A stretch of DNA of 64,000 bases from Paraescarpia echinospica. Taxonomy: Eukaryota > Annelida > Polychaeta > Sabellida > Siboglinidae. The notes below the pieces were generated by a model. It was not told the origin of the DNA, searched no databases, and saw only the letters and a program-made list of their open reading frames with translations. This document shows positions 1 through 11,910 of the stretch, in pieces (position 1 is the first letter of the stretch; every line of letters starts with the position of its first letter). The stretch covers positions 58,335,973-58,399,972 of the forward strand of contig CM034542.1 in assembly GCA_020002185.1 (NCBI GenBank), in the 5' to 3' direction. Position numbers and translations under genes: made by a program.

Positions 1-2322
1 AATAACAAGTGTCCAAAAACATACAGTCACTAAGTACAGTATGTATTCCGACAGGTAACAATAACAAGTGTCCAAAAACATACAGTCACTAAGTACGGTA
101 TGTATTCAGACAGGTAACAATAACAAGTGTCCAAAAACATACAGTCACTATGTACGGTATATATTCAGACAGGTAACAATAACAAGTGTCCAAAAACATA
201 CAGTCACTATGTACGGTATGTATTCTGACAGGTAACAATAACAAGTGTCCAAAAACATAGTCACTATGTACGGTATGTATTCAGACAGGTAACAATAACA
301 AGTGTCCAAAAACATACAGTCACTATGTACGGTATGTATTCAGACAGGTAACAATAACAAGTGTCCAAAAACATACAGTCACTATGTACGGTATGTATTC
401 TGACAGGTAACAATAACAAGTGTCCAAAAACATACAGTCACTATGTACGGTATGTATTCAGACAGGTAACAATAACAAGTGTCCAAAAACATACAGTCAC
501 TATGTACGGTATGTATTCAGACAGGTAACAATAACAAGTGTCCAAAAACATACAGTCACTATGTACGGTATGTATTCAGACAGGTAACAATAACAAGTGT
601 CCAAAAACATACAGTCACTATGTACAGTATGTATTCAGACAGGTAACAATAACAAGTGTCCAAAAACATACAGTCACTAAGTACGGTATGTATTCTGACA
701 GGTAACAATAACAAGTGTCCAAAAACATACAGTCACTATGTACGGTATGTATTCTGACAGGTAACAATAACAAGTGTCCAAAAACATACAGTCACTATGT
801 ACGGTATGTATTCAGACAGGTAACAATAACAAGTGTCCAAAAACATACAGTCACTATGTACGGTATGTATTCAGACAGGTAACAATAACAAGTGTCCAAA
901 AACATACAGTCACTAATTAAGGTATGTATTCAGACAGGTAACAATAACAAGTGTCCAAAAACATACAGTCACTATGTACGGTATGTATTCTGACAGGTAA
1001 CAATAACAAGTGTCCAAAAACATACAGTCACTATGTACGGTATGTATTCTGACAGGTAACAATAACAAGTGTCCAAAAACATACAGTCACTATGTACGGT
1101 ATGTATTCTGACAGGTAACAATAACAAGTGTCCAAAAACATACAGTCACTATGTACGGTATGTATTCAGACAGGTAACAATAACAAGTGTCCAAAAACAT
1201 ACAGTCACTATGTACGGTATGTATTCAGACAGGTAACAATAACAAGTGTCCAAAAACATACAGTCACTATGTACGGTATGTATTCAGACAGGTAACAATA
1301 ACAAGTGTCCAAAAACATACAGTCACTATGTGCGGTATGTATTCAGACAGGTAACAATAACAAGTGTCCAAAAACATACAGTCACTATGTGCGGTATGTA
1401 TTCAGACAGGTAACAATAACAAGTGTCCAAAAACATACACTCACTATGTACGGTATGTATTCAGACAGGTAACAATAACAAGTGTCCAAAAACATACAGT
1501 CACTAAGTACAGTATGTATTCTGACAGGTAACAATAACAAGTGTCCAAAAACATACAGTCACTAAGTACAGTATGTATTCAGACAGGTAACAATAACAAG
1601 TGTCCAAAAATATACAGTCACTATGTACGGTATGTATTCAGACAGGTAACAATAACAAGTCTCCAAAAACATACAGTCACTATGTACGGTATGTATTCTG
1701 ACAGGTAATAATAACAAGTGTCCAAAAACATACAGTTACTATGTACGGTATGTATTCAGACAGGTAACAATAACAAGTGTCCAAAAACATACAGTCACTA
1801 AGTACGGTATGTATTCAGACAGGTAACAATAACAAGTGTCCAAAAACATACAGTCACTAAGTACAGTATGTATTCAGATAGGTAACAATAACAAGTGTCC
1901 AAAAACATACAGTCACTATGTACGGTATGTATTCAGACAGGTAACAATAACAAGTGTCCAAAAACATACAGTCACTATGTACGGTATGTATTCAGACAGG
2001 TAACAATAACAAGTGTCCAAAAACATACACTCACTATGTACGGTATGTATTCAGATAGGTAACAATAACAAGTGTCCAAAAACATACAGTTACTAAGTAC
2101 AGTATGTATTCAGACAGGTAACAATAACAAGTGTCCAAAAACATACAGTCACTATGTACAGTATGTATTCAGACAGGTAACAATAACAAGTGTCCAAAAA
2201 TATACAGTCACTATGTACGGTATGTATTCAGACAGGTAACAATAACAAGTGTCCAAAAACATACAGTCACTATGTACGGTATGTATTCAGGCAGGTAACA
2301 ATAACAAGTATCCAAAACCTAC
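1..2322. repeat. 59-bp satellite array, about 39 copies
   Basis: A 59-bp unit beginning AATAACAAGTGTCCAAAAAC and ending TTCAGACAGGTAAC repeats head to tail from the first base of the window, so the array continues off the left edge. Copies differ by single substitutions (CTATGTACGG versus CTAAGTACAG, TTCAGACAG versus TTCTGACAG) and rare indels, such as a missing CA near position 258. The last unit degenerates at about 2290-2322. The units are not open in any frame, so this is non-coding. It would lie inside or downstream of the unrecognised minus-strand gene whose exon 2 ends at 3069. Confidence 0.97.
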
Positions 2323-2441
2323 AGTACAGGAAATCAATTAATTATTTTTGTAGATTTTTATGATGTCCGAAAACATACAATGTCCAACGACAAACAGTTG
2401 TTATGGTATGCAGGAATTCCCATTTCTTCTTCTTCTTCTTA

Positions 2442-3055
2442 AGTTTAGCACACTGCAAGTATTTATATTCAGACTGCTGGTATTTACATCAACGCTGCTG
2501 GTATTTACATCCACATTGCTGGTATTTACATCCACACTCCTGGTATTTACATTCACACTGCAGGTATTTACATTCACAGTGCTAGTATTTTATTAACACT
2601 CCTGGTATTTATATTCACACTGCAAGTATTTACATTCACATTGCAGCTATTTACATTCAGACTATAGGTATTTACATTCATACTGCTGGTATTTACATAC
2701 ACAATTTTGGTATTTATATTCATGCTGCTGGTATTTACATTCACGCTGCTGGTATTTACATTCACATTGCTAGTTTTTGCATCCACAGTGCTGGTATTTT
2801 TATTAACACCCCTGGTATTTACATTCACACTGCAGGTATTTACATCCACACTCTTGGTATATATATATACACACACTCCTGGTATTTACATTCACACTGC
2901 TGGTATTTACATTCACACTGCTACTATTTACATTCACACTGCTGGTATTTACATTCAATGTTAGTATTTACATCACACTGTTAGTATTTACATTCACACT
3001 GCTGGTATTTATATTCACACTTCTGGTATTTATGTTCACACTCCTGGTATTTATT
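2442..3055. repeat. 21-bp minisatellite next to a splice donor
   Basis: A 21-bp unit close to GCTGGTATTTACATTCACACT repeats about 29 times with much divergence (CCTGGT, GCAGGT, GCTAGT; CATTCA/CATCCA). Because 21 is a multiple of 3, several frames stay open for 60-100 codons on both strands, but the translations are only repeats of a 7-residue motif. The array ends about 10 bp from the 5' splice site (3068-3063, read on the minus strand) of the exon at 3069-3392, so it sits at the very start of that gene's intron. Confidence 0.95.
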
Positions 3056-3068
3056 GTGTTCCACTTAC

Positions 3069-6000
3069 ATTGTCCCCGTACATAAGCACGGAATGCGCGA
3101 GTCGAGCCAGACTCCCAAATGTGTCCACGTAGTCGATGTAGTTGTCTGAGAACGCCTTGTTCAGATACACCTTGTCAAACTCGGTGAGACTTAACTCACC
3201 AGGAGGCGTGAACAACACTAGCGCCCCCTTGCGGGTCGTGTAGGTCTTCGGGAGAAGCAGCTCGCGGTCGCTGCGGAAACTGCGAGTGGAGCTGGCTGAC
3301 GTCATGCGTGACCGTTTCCGTACTCTGCACTTCTGATGCAGGATGTCATCCGGCACCAGGATGGGCAAACTCGTGAACTGGGCTGACACCATCTGGAAAA
3401 GTTCAGGAAATGTTATACAAATACTAGGTTTTCTTTTCAGTAGGTTAGAACTGAATTAAACAATCGAAATGGATCTCGGATGATGCCTGAGTCATGCACA
3501 CCTTTGGAATGTACTAAAACATGGTGGGTGTAATATATATATATATATATATAATTATATATATATATATATATATTGACACTTGTTTTGAATAAAGTAT
3601 TATTTTTTACTAAAAATTATTCTGTAATAAAATGTTTCCAAAGTATAAGCAAAATATAGAAGACAGGCATAAACGTATGCAGTGTATACATGTAAGTGTG
3701 TACATGCGTGCATGCGTGCGTGCGTGCGTGTGTGTGTGCATGTAGGTGTGTGTGTGTTTGTGCACATGCGAGTGCACACATATAATTTCAAAGGTATTTT
3801 GCACGTGTCTGTATGCATCCAGGTGATTGTCTATATAAATGTGTTTGGGTGTGTGCACGTGTCTGTATGCATCCAGGTGATTGTCTATATAAATGTGTTT
3901 GGGTGTGTGCACGTGTCTGTATGCATCCAGGTGATTGTGTCTATATAAATGTGTTTGGGTGTGTGCACGTGTCTGTATGCATCCAGGTGATTGTCTATAT
4001 AAATGTGTTTGGGTGTGTGCACGTGTCTGTATGCATCCAGGTGATTGTCTATATAAATGTGTTTGGGAATGTGCACGTGTTCAGTGCACATTCAGTCAAA
4101 TGTTCTTGTTTTCTCCCAGAACTAGATCACGTGATGTGACATACCGGTAGGTATCATCAGGTAGAACACATAATGAATAATTAATTGCATGGCAACTAAC
4201 TATGGCCGAGTCAGTGTGATTGACAAAGTGCCTGTTGTCAGTAGCTGTTTAATTAAATCGTCTACAGACACACTCAGCTAATGTAATCAAATACGCAACA
4301 TTTATAAATCATTATATCATAAGCAGATCTATTTAAAGATGCATGAAATTGACAGATGAATCAATGACATGTCTCAGAGGCCTACTAAAGCAATTCAGTA
4401 AATGTTTAAATTGCTGTCCAACTATGTATATATGAAATAAGCTGGTTAATAGGAGATATAATTTTGTGTCAAACAATGAAGTCAGTACTTATTAATAACC
4501 TATTAAAAAGATCACATAAAATATGGCTCCCTTTGTGACGTTGTGTCAGTATTGAACAAACGAACCCCTGTGGAGCGTAGTCTGCCTGGAAGACTGCCTG
4601 AACTCTGGCTCAGTTCTGCAGGGGTTTAACACTCATTACCAACTCCGGCTGGTAATATAATATTACGAGTAATACTGTACATAGGTCTTCTACATGTTAT
4701 AGCATGTTACATTGCAAGACATTAATCGTCAGACCACTGGTTAGGGTCATCCAGCATATATGATGAGTCCTTGTCGATACAATGCCTAGATGAATCATGA
4801 AACTAATGTAAAACACTTTAAAATGAATGATCATATTACATACTAATTAAAACATTAATACAGGCAGTAACATAGGGGACCATATGATCATGGCCTCCGT
4901 TTTAGCAATTTTGTTGGTAAATTTCTCCAATACATATCTTGATGCATCGCTCATTTTAATACGGAAAACTAATGGTTGAATAAGTTAGGTCTTCGTTTGT
5001 AAGGGATAACTGCAACATAGTTCAACAGCGGATCTGGACCTGTAATCATGTTCTTAGCTGGGTCAAGGACCTTCACTTTTTTCCTGCTTTACACCCACAT
5101 GCTAATAGTCCAACGACCACCTGATTCATTATTAATTATTAATTTATTTCAAATTCCCACAGTTCACATGTTCCATGACAAACTGTGAAATTGCACACTC
5201 CCAAATGCTCAGTCAAATGAACTGTAATCCTCAAATGTCTAATCACAAAATTTGCCGAACTCCTTCAATCCCAAAGGTGCTGTCTTAGGTACATCCAAAC
5301 TTGTGGAAATATTCATGTATTCATTCACGGTGCAGTACGAAATCCCACAGCTCAGGGTTTTAATTATGCATGTTGAAGACACCCAACAAGAGAGACTTGG
5401 CCTGGCTACAGACTGGATGGCGTGTCAGAGGAGTATTTGTAATAACCACACAACTCCTTCAATGCAGATTTACCTCCCAATCAATACCAGGTGTGATTCA
5501 TAAAGATTATAAAATGAACTGATCACTTGTGGTTTATTACTTAAATAATGAACACAAGATGTGTGTCATAACTATTCCTAACAACATCAACAAGTTTTCA
5601 ATTTTTTTATAATAATAACAATGTAATAAGTATTAATAAAAAACAAAATCTATTATAACAGACATTTAACGAGTATATAAAATTTTACATATTAGATCTG
5701 GTTTCCCATAAATGTCATAGTAGATCTGTCTTGTATGATCAATGTCCCCCCACAACCTGTCTTGTATGACCACTGCCCCCCACAACCTGTCTTGTGTGAC
5801 CACTGTCCTACAAAGTGTATTGAATGACCACTGTCCTCCTACAACCTGTCTTGTGTGACCAATGTCCTCCTACAACCTGTCTTGTATGACCACTGCTCCC
5901 CACAACCTGTCTTGTATGACCACTGTCCTCCCACCACCTGTCTTGTGTGACCACTGTCCTCCTACAAAGTGTATTGAATGACCACTGTCCTCCTACAACC

Positions 6001-7756
6001 TGTTTTGCGTGACCAATGTCCTCCTACAACATGTCTGGTATGACCTATGTCCTCCCACAACCTGTCTTGTATGACCATTGTCCTCCCACCACTTGTCTTA
6101 GAAGACCACTGTCCTCCCACAACCTGTCTTGTGTGACCAATGTCCCCCACAACCTGTTTTATGTGACCACTGTCCTCCTACAACCTGTCTTGTGTGACCA
6201 ATGTCCCCCCTCAACTTGTCTTGTACAACCACTGTCCTTACACAACCGGTCTTGGAAGACCACCGGACCCTCCAACAACCTGTCTTGGAAGGCTACTGTC
6301 CTTACACAACCTGTCTTGGAAGACCACTGTCCTCCCACAACCTGTCTTGCATGACTATTGTCCTCTCACAACCTGTCTTGAAAGACCACTGTCCTCTCAC
6401 AACCTGTCTTGAAAGACTACTGTCCTTACACAACCTGTCGTGTATGACCACTGTCCTCCTACAACTTGTCTTGTATGACTATTGTCCTCTCACAACCTGT
6501 CTTGGAAGACCACTGTCCTCTCACAATCTGTCTTGAAAGACCACTGTCCTCTCACAACCTGTCTTGTACGACCACTGTCCTCCCACAATCTGTCTTGTAT
6601 GACCACTGTCCTCTCACAACCTGTCTTGTACGAACACTGTTCTCCCACAACCTGTCTTGTAGACCACTGTCCTCTCTCAACCTGTCTTGTATGACCACTG
6701 TCCTCCCACAACCTGTTTTGTATGACCACTGTCCTCTCACAACCTGTCTTGTATGACCACTGTCCTCCCACAACTTATATTATATGACCACTGTCCTCCC
6801 ACAACCTGTCTTAGAAGACCACTGTGCCAACACAACCTGGCTTGGAAGACCACTCTTATCCCACAATATGTTGTGAAAGACCACTGTTCTCTCACAACCT
6901 GCCTTGAAAGACCACTTTCCTCATACAACCTGTCTTGTATGACCACTGTCCTCCCTCAACCTGTCTTGGAAGACCACTGTCATGAAAGACCACTGTCCTC
7001 TCACAACCTGTCGTGGATGACCACTGTCCTCCACAACCTGTCTTGAATTACCTTGCACAAGGTATTCTAACAGATGTGTCCTCGCATACAAGGTCTGTCT
7101 TGGAAGATCAAGTTAGCTGTCCTCGAAAGACCATTTCCAACCACTGTCCTCACATAACACCATCTTAGAAGACCATTTAATCATAGAGAACATGTTATGT
7201 AAGACAACTCTTCTAAAACAACCTGTCTTATAAAACCACAGACGTCATGAACACACATCATGTCTGGTATTCATGACCACTGTCCTCACATACAACTTGT
7301 TTTGTAAGACCATTCTCTCCTCTCAGACAACCTACGTAGTAAGACCAGTGTCCTCACAAATGAGCGTTTTAAAATACAAATGTTTAAGTTGCTCTGGTAG
7401 ACATACTGTCTTGTAACTAATATAACTTCATGTAAGACCATGCACTCAGTGACTGTCATCATCGACCTATAGACAATCATGTAACCTGTCTAGCAGGACA
7501 AGTTCTCACAAACTGAAAGACCACTGTGTCTGTGATTGTCATCAAAGACAATTATTAGGTTCTAGTGCAAACTCGTTCTCGATCACACAAACTTTTACTC
7601 ATGGAGGCATGCATTCACAGATTACCCAGATTTGCATAAAATAAATTTACAATTTGATAAACTCACCCTGTCGTTTGCGGGACTCAGATCTACAGATAAT
7701 TCCAGCTGGCCGTCCCACATGCCTTTTCCCCGTGCCAGATCGGTGAAAGTTGCCAT
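3069..7756 (-). CDS. Unrecognised gene, first two coding exons (138 codons, incomplete)
   Basis: Coding exon 1 runs from ATG at 7756 to 7667 (30 codons, MATFTDLARGKGMWDG...), followed by donor GTGAGT. Coding exon 2 runs from 3392 to 3069 (108 codons, ending ...MYGDN), preceded by CTTTTCCAG and followed by donor GTAAGT. Both junctions are phase 0, so the exons join cleanly. The encoded part has a basic Ser/Arg-rich stretch (KCRVRKRSRMTSASS, residues about 51-65), then an ordered segment with KGALVLFTPPGELSLTEFDK and FGSLARLAHSVLMYGD. I see no signal peptide, membrane segment or known motif and do not recognise the family. Later exons would lie left of the window. Codon use and both splice sites look real. 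The 4.3-kb intron holds a 31-bp minisatellite and a 54-bp repeat. The start faces TMEM258 about 0.6 kb away. An internal start at 3392 is possible but less likely. Confidence 0.72.
3533..3577. repeat. AT dinucleotide microsatellite
   Basis: An almost pure (TA)n tract interrupted by ATAATTATAT in the intron of the unrecognised minus-strand gene. Confidence 0.9.
3680..4085. repeat. GT-rich tract followed by a 54-bp tandem repeat (5 copies)
   Basis: A TG/GCGT-rich microsatellite (3680-3780) leads into about five copies of a 54-bp unit starting GCACGTGTCTGTATGCATCC and containing CTATATAAATGTGTTTGG. One copy carries an extra GT (near 3937). As 54 is a multiple of 3, repeat-only frames of 70-110 codons are open on both strands; they are not genes. 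It lies in the intron of the unrecognised minus-strand gene. Confidence 0.92.
4086..5700. other. Intronic AT-rich sequence without recognisable features
   Basis: About 1.6 kb of AT-rich unique-looking sequence within the intron of the minus-strand gene. The only longer open frame (5252-5503, plus) has no splice context or recognisable motif. I see nothing else here. Confidence 0.6.
5702..7540. repeat. 31-bp minisatellite, about 50 copies, decaying rightwards
   Basis: The unit is close to CACAACCTGTCTTGTATGAC plus CACTGTCCTCC, about 31 bp with 28-32-bp length variants. It is regular at 5740-7030 and increasingly degenerate to about 7540 (TCTTAGAAGACC, TTTTGTAAGACC and similar). Frames of 60-110 codons open by chance on both strands. 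The array ends about 125 bp from the first coding exon's donor, so it lies at the beginning of the same intron. Confidence 0.93.
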
Positions 7757-8310
7757 GACCGTCTCAGCCTCAGGTGTCAACTTCGTCTGTCACTGTCAGG
7801 TAATAGCGAGTACTCGTCAATAATCTAGGCTACCCGTCTAACTAAACAAATAGAGACGAACTCCGCAATCCACCAACTTCCAAGTATATTACCAGTCAAA
7901 ATCTCCATTGGCATTGCGCGACTAATTTGTGTCGTGTCACCGTCACCTCTCTGACCATCTGTAAACATTGAGCGACAGCAATCACGCGGATTTGTGTATT
8001 GTCACTATTGATGCGTTAGCTGTATGCGATCCGAGACGCATGACACTTCGCCGAAAGCTGCAGTCCTACTTGACGGTAGAACTCTATTTACTCGGTGCCA
8101 AGGGAACATCTTGCTCGCTGATCTGATATGCGTGAATGTCCCTTGCAGACGAGTCCATTGTAAAAACAATGAACATGTACTGTAAGCACAAAGAAACATA
8201 TACAACCTTCTGGTTTAATAAATGTTTGTAATGTTGCATATTAAAGCTCAAAAGTTGGACGCAAGTAAACGGTTAAATATTTTGCTGTAACATCTCATCC
8301 ACCCCTTTGC
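7757..8310. promoter_or_regulatory. Shared head-to-head promoter region, unknown gene / TMEM258
   Basis: About 0.6 kb separates the minus-strand start codon (7756) from the TMEM258 start codon (8375). The stretch is richer in CpG than the neighbouring introns (for example CGCGACTAAT, CACGCGG, GATCCGAGACGC). I see no clear TATA box for either gene. A bidirectional promoter is inferred from geometry and base composition only. An acceptor-like CTTTGCAG at 8306-8313 may mean TMEM258 has another 5'UTR exon upstream. Confidence 0.5.
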
Positions 8311-8374
8311 AGCAGTGAACTCGTCAATGGTACATCCTCTTCCGTTTCCGGTTGTCAGCGTCCAAAACGTAAAC

Positions 8375-10871
8375 ATGGTACGAAGTTGTTTTTTAATCTG
8401 TGATTATCACAACAAATTAAGATCATCCTGCGCTTGGTACTTCATATGTAACTGCCATGACATCATAATTTTATTCAGTTTAATCCGATGTGGCATCGAA
8501 TGTTGAAAATGTGAATTTGAACACATTTGTGTCGACATGTATTGGGCCGTTGCCACGTATACGCTGGTTGTACACATTAATGGAGTGTGCACTAACGAAT
8601 TTTACCCAGTCTGTGCCCTGAGCGGTAGCTTTATGCTGTTGATTTACAATCATAGCTTACTTAATTAGAGTGCTCGGACAAGTTCTACGGTTAACCGTTT
8701 TACTTGCACTGGCAAACACAATGTCAATGACAATGGTAGAACAAGTCATGACATAAGGAGGGAATAGTCTCGGAGGAGGGGCAGCAGACGCAAAAAATGT
8801 CGCAATGCAGCCGGTTACCCTTCTCGGATGCTTCCAATTTTCAGTTGTATTTTCTAATGAAGCGGCTGTTAGCCATGGTGAAAGACTACCATGCGCACTG
8901 GCGTGATGTGTCCACAGGACATTTTGCCAGTCAAAATACAGATACGGACTAATGCTTGTGTATAAACCGGGCCCACATCGATATTGTCATTAAAACTATA
9001 TTTGTGCCTAAATTTGATACCTCAATCAGTCAATAAAAATGCATTGATTCCACCATTCCACATCATCCCAGACATAGACATAGTTATGTTGTATTTGCTC
9101 TGTTTTGATATCACTCGTTTCAAGTATGTGGCGCAGTAATGCATAGCATAGCCACAGTAGCGCAGACTGATGCAAACTGGAGCGCTAGTTAGTCTTAGTC
9201 AAGATTCTACATAACTGCAATTTTGCATTAATTCCATCATTATGCATCATTTCAGACATATCATTGATCCATATCATGTTATCAAATATTGAGTCTTACA
9301 CTTTTAAGCACTTGACTTCTTGAGGTCCAGTTTGCATCATCGTTATTTATCGCTCATTTCAAGAGTTGTTTTACTTTATCAGTCATACACCAGGAACTAA
9401 ATATTTTGTACCTCTGTCTGAAATAAATGCATTGAGGTCTCGCAGTAGGTCCCGATTCTACACAAGTGCCAAACTTATCACATATAGGAGTCTGACATTG
9501 TCACCTTTTTCGTCCTGCCCCATTTTGATGAACTTTGGCACATTCTCACTATCGTTGCCATTGCTTTACAAGTCACAACAATATGACCTCGAGTAATTCC
9601 ACGGCCATGAATGTTTTTACTCTAGTTGCATGCATGTTTTCTTTCTGTTTCAGGAGCAGGCAGTAGAGTCGATGAGTCGGTATGTCAGCCCCATCAATCC
9701 GGCTGTCTTCCCACATCTCACCATCGTACTGCTGTGCATAGGCATCTTCTTCATGGCCTGGTTCTTTGTGTATCCTTTTTCTGCTGCCAACAAGTTCATC
9801 GAAGGGTATACCAGGGTTTCTGCCAGAAAAATAATTTATGTACGGAACTGTCAGGCTTTGCCTGCCACGGGTGCCATAGGTGCCCTGATGGGCGGGGGGT
9901 CCTCACCCAGACAAAAATTTGATTTCTAGCTGCACGGAGAAGCGATTTCCTGGCATTTGGAGTCGGAAATCCCACTCTGATCATTTCCATGTTTCATAGG
10001 AGAACGAATGAGAAATGTAACAGTCGGCAGGAAAATTGTAAACTTACCTTCACATTTTAGTCCGATTCATGATGTATGGTATCTTGTCATGTTATTTGTC
10101 TTCACCAAGAAGCAATTAATTAATACCAGGGGTACTCGAAAACATCAACAACAGAAATATTTTTGGGTATGTAATTTTACCCTGCTGGCGGAAACACTGT
10201 ATACATAACAATATATGTGTGCATCCAAACAAATAGCATTAATTATAATAATAAAATTACCTCTTTCATGCCAGTATCCTCAAAAGTTACGTTCAGTGGT
10301 GCATATTATGAGTGTTTGTGTTAAATGTAGTAATGCAGTTGTACATCCATTCAGCATTCAGATAAATGTATTTTTGCATGGCACATTTTCATGTTAAAAT
10401 GAAACAGCAGGATAACGACATCAACAATTGTTGCTGTGTACACTAGATTAAAACTTAATAATAATTTTGTGGAATTGCCTGATTTTTTTAGTGGGAATAT
10501 CGATATTAGTCTATAGCTACTGCATACATAAAATATCTAAAATGTTAACTCGTATAATACAAAACATTTTCTGTTGTCGACAGAAGTGTTAAATAATGTT
10601 ATGCAGTGTCCAGTGAATTTCATTTTTGAATGCTCACCAGTGTAACATATATGAACTGGATATCAGTCGATTTGTTGGTATGAAATGGGTTGTGTATAGT
10701 TTATGCAATTGTGTGTGTTGTGGACTCTTTAATCCTGTTGTCAGTTACGAGGCGACGTCTACAAAGTTCAAGCGAGACATATTCAAGGAGCTGCTTGTGT
10801 CGTTTGTGGCATCAGTATTTATGGGTTTTGGCGTTCTGTTTCTTCTACTCTGGGTCGGCATCTATGTCTGA
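8375..10871 (+). CDS. TMEM258: TMEM258, oligosaccharyltransferase-associated small membrane protein (complete, 81 aa)
   Basis: Three coding exons. ATG alone at 8375-8377 (donor GTACGA); 9654-9769 after TTTCTGTTTCAG (donor GTATCC); 10745-10871 after CTGTTGTCAG, ending in TGA. The junctions are phase 0 and phase 2 and give an 81-residue protein. It contains [17 protein letters not shown], a first hydrophobic segment (residues about 20-40), the loop [17 protein letters not shown], and a second one ending [10 protein letters not shown] at the C-terminus. This is a near-identical match in order and length to animal TMEM258 (79 aa in human). The protein is a two-pass ER membrane subunit of the oligosaccharyltransferase complex, needed for full N-glycosylation. 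The stop is four bases before a CAG|GTACGT donor, suggesting a 3'UTR intron. Intron 1 carries a foldback transposon. It faces the unrecognised minus-strand gene. Confidence 0.97.
8966..9471. mobile_element. Foldback / MITE-like element in TMEM258 intron 1
   Basis: The left end GCTTGTGTATAAACCGGGCC pairs with the right end GGTCCCGATTCTACACAAGT in inverted orientation. The interior (TTTGATACCTCAATCAGT, then CATCATCCCAGACAT) resembles the better preserved element at 51208-51615, so the two belong to one family. No transposase frame is present. I do not see a clean target-site duplication; this copy is old. Confidence 0.65.
9786..9990. mobile_element. Possible interspersed repeat in TMEM258 intron 2
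   Basis: A GC-richer island inside an AT-rich intron, beginning near the exon 2 donor (ACCAGGGTTTCTGCCAGAAA) and ending near TTTCCTGGCATTTGGAGTCG. It has weakly complementary ends (TTTCTGCCAGAAA versus TTTCCTGGCA). It resembles a decayed non-autonomous element, but a genome-wide repeat comparison would be needed to be sure. Confidence 0.3.
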
Positions 10872-11910
10872 CCAGGTACGTCTGTCTTGGGCAGCTTCTC
10901 CTATCTACCAATCAAAGGTTACCATGTTAAACTGAGGTTGTAGTGAGCGATGATAGGGGAATGTATGCATACACGGTTCCCTTCTCTTACGATAACCGGC
11001 AGTAAATGTCATTTCAATGTGGGCGTTTCTTTCTAGTTTACGAAGTAGATACTAGGTATGCCGCGCGTTTATGCTGCAAGTGCAGCCGTGACATGTCCGG
11101 GATCCATATTTATTATTCAATAATTATTAAGTGACAAATTACTGAATATTATATATTACTAAATATTAGTACTAGTCAATACAGAATTTTCACCATTATA
11201 GTTACCTAATAGTATAACATGATTTTTATCATAACTATCAAATTGTACTTTTAATTACCCCACAATGAATGGTTATTGGTGGCCAGTTCATAACTGTTTG
11301 GTGTTGGTTATCATTTTGCTTTTAAAAATTGAAAACATTAATCAGCCATATTTGTGTTTTAAAATTGTAAGTAGTCAAACACAGTATTGGGCCATATTTA
11401 ATTGAATAACTTGTTTAACAAAATCATTGCCTGACTAGCAAGAATCGTGGTGTTTCGCTGAGGTTGCTGATTGCATATTAATTTAAAAAGACACAATTTA
11501 TATAAGTTTTGCTTATAATTAACTTTGGTCTCACATAAATTCTTGAAAACTGGATGTTGGATAAAATGAAAACATTTTGTACAGTGAAATTTGTTTGTAT
11601 AAATTGTCTTGCATTGTAACGTATTCCATGCTAATAGTTTTGCTGATTTTCATTTCAGCAACATCGTTATTAGATATTCAAGTTCGCACATTTGCCCAAA
11701 GATTTACCCTACACATTTCCATCAAGAAAGACAAGATTTCTGGGTGCAAAAAGGACAGGATCCACTTGCATTTACACCAGTGATCACAGTGAGAAGTGGA
11801 CCAAGTCAGCCACACTCTACCATGGCTGTATCCAGAGAACATTTCTCTTTTTAATTTGTTGTACATTTAAGAAAATAATTATGCAATAAATTGCTCATTT
11901 AATATGTTAT
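10872..11910 (+). other. TMEM258: TMEM258 3'UTR with probable 3'UTR intron and poly(A) signal
   Basis: The stop codon is followed at once by CCAG|GTACGT (donor at 10876). A strong acceptor GATTTTCATTTCAG ends at 11658. A terminal exon from 11659 would end after the AATAAA at 11885-11890. The junction lies only four bases after the stop, so it should not trigger nonsense-mediated decay. Transcript data are needed to confirm the splicing. Confidence 0.55.

Noticed and set aside
1..2322. CRISPR-like regular repeats
   Set aside because: Head-to-tail satellite with no unique spacers, in a eukaryotic genome.
9626..9929. Alternative plus-strand frames of 98-99 codons around 9.6-9.9 kb
   Set aside because: One frame contains TMEM258 exon 2 read through its donor into the intron; the other is out of frame with it.
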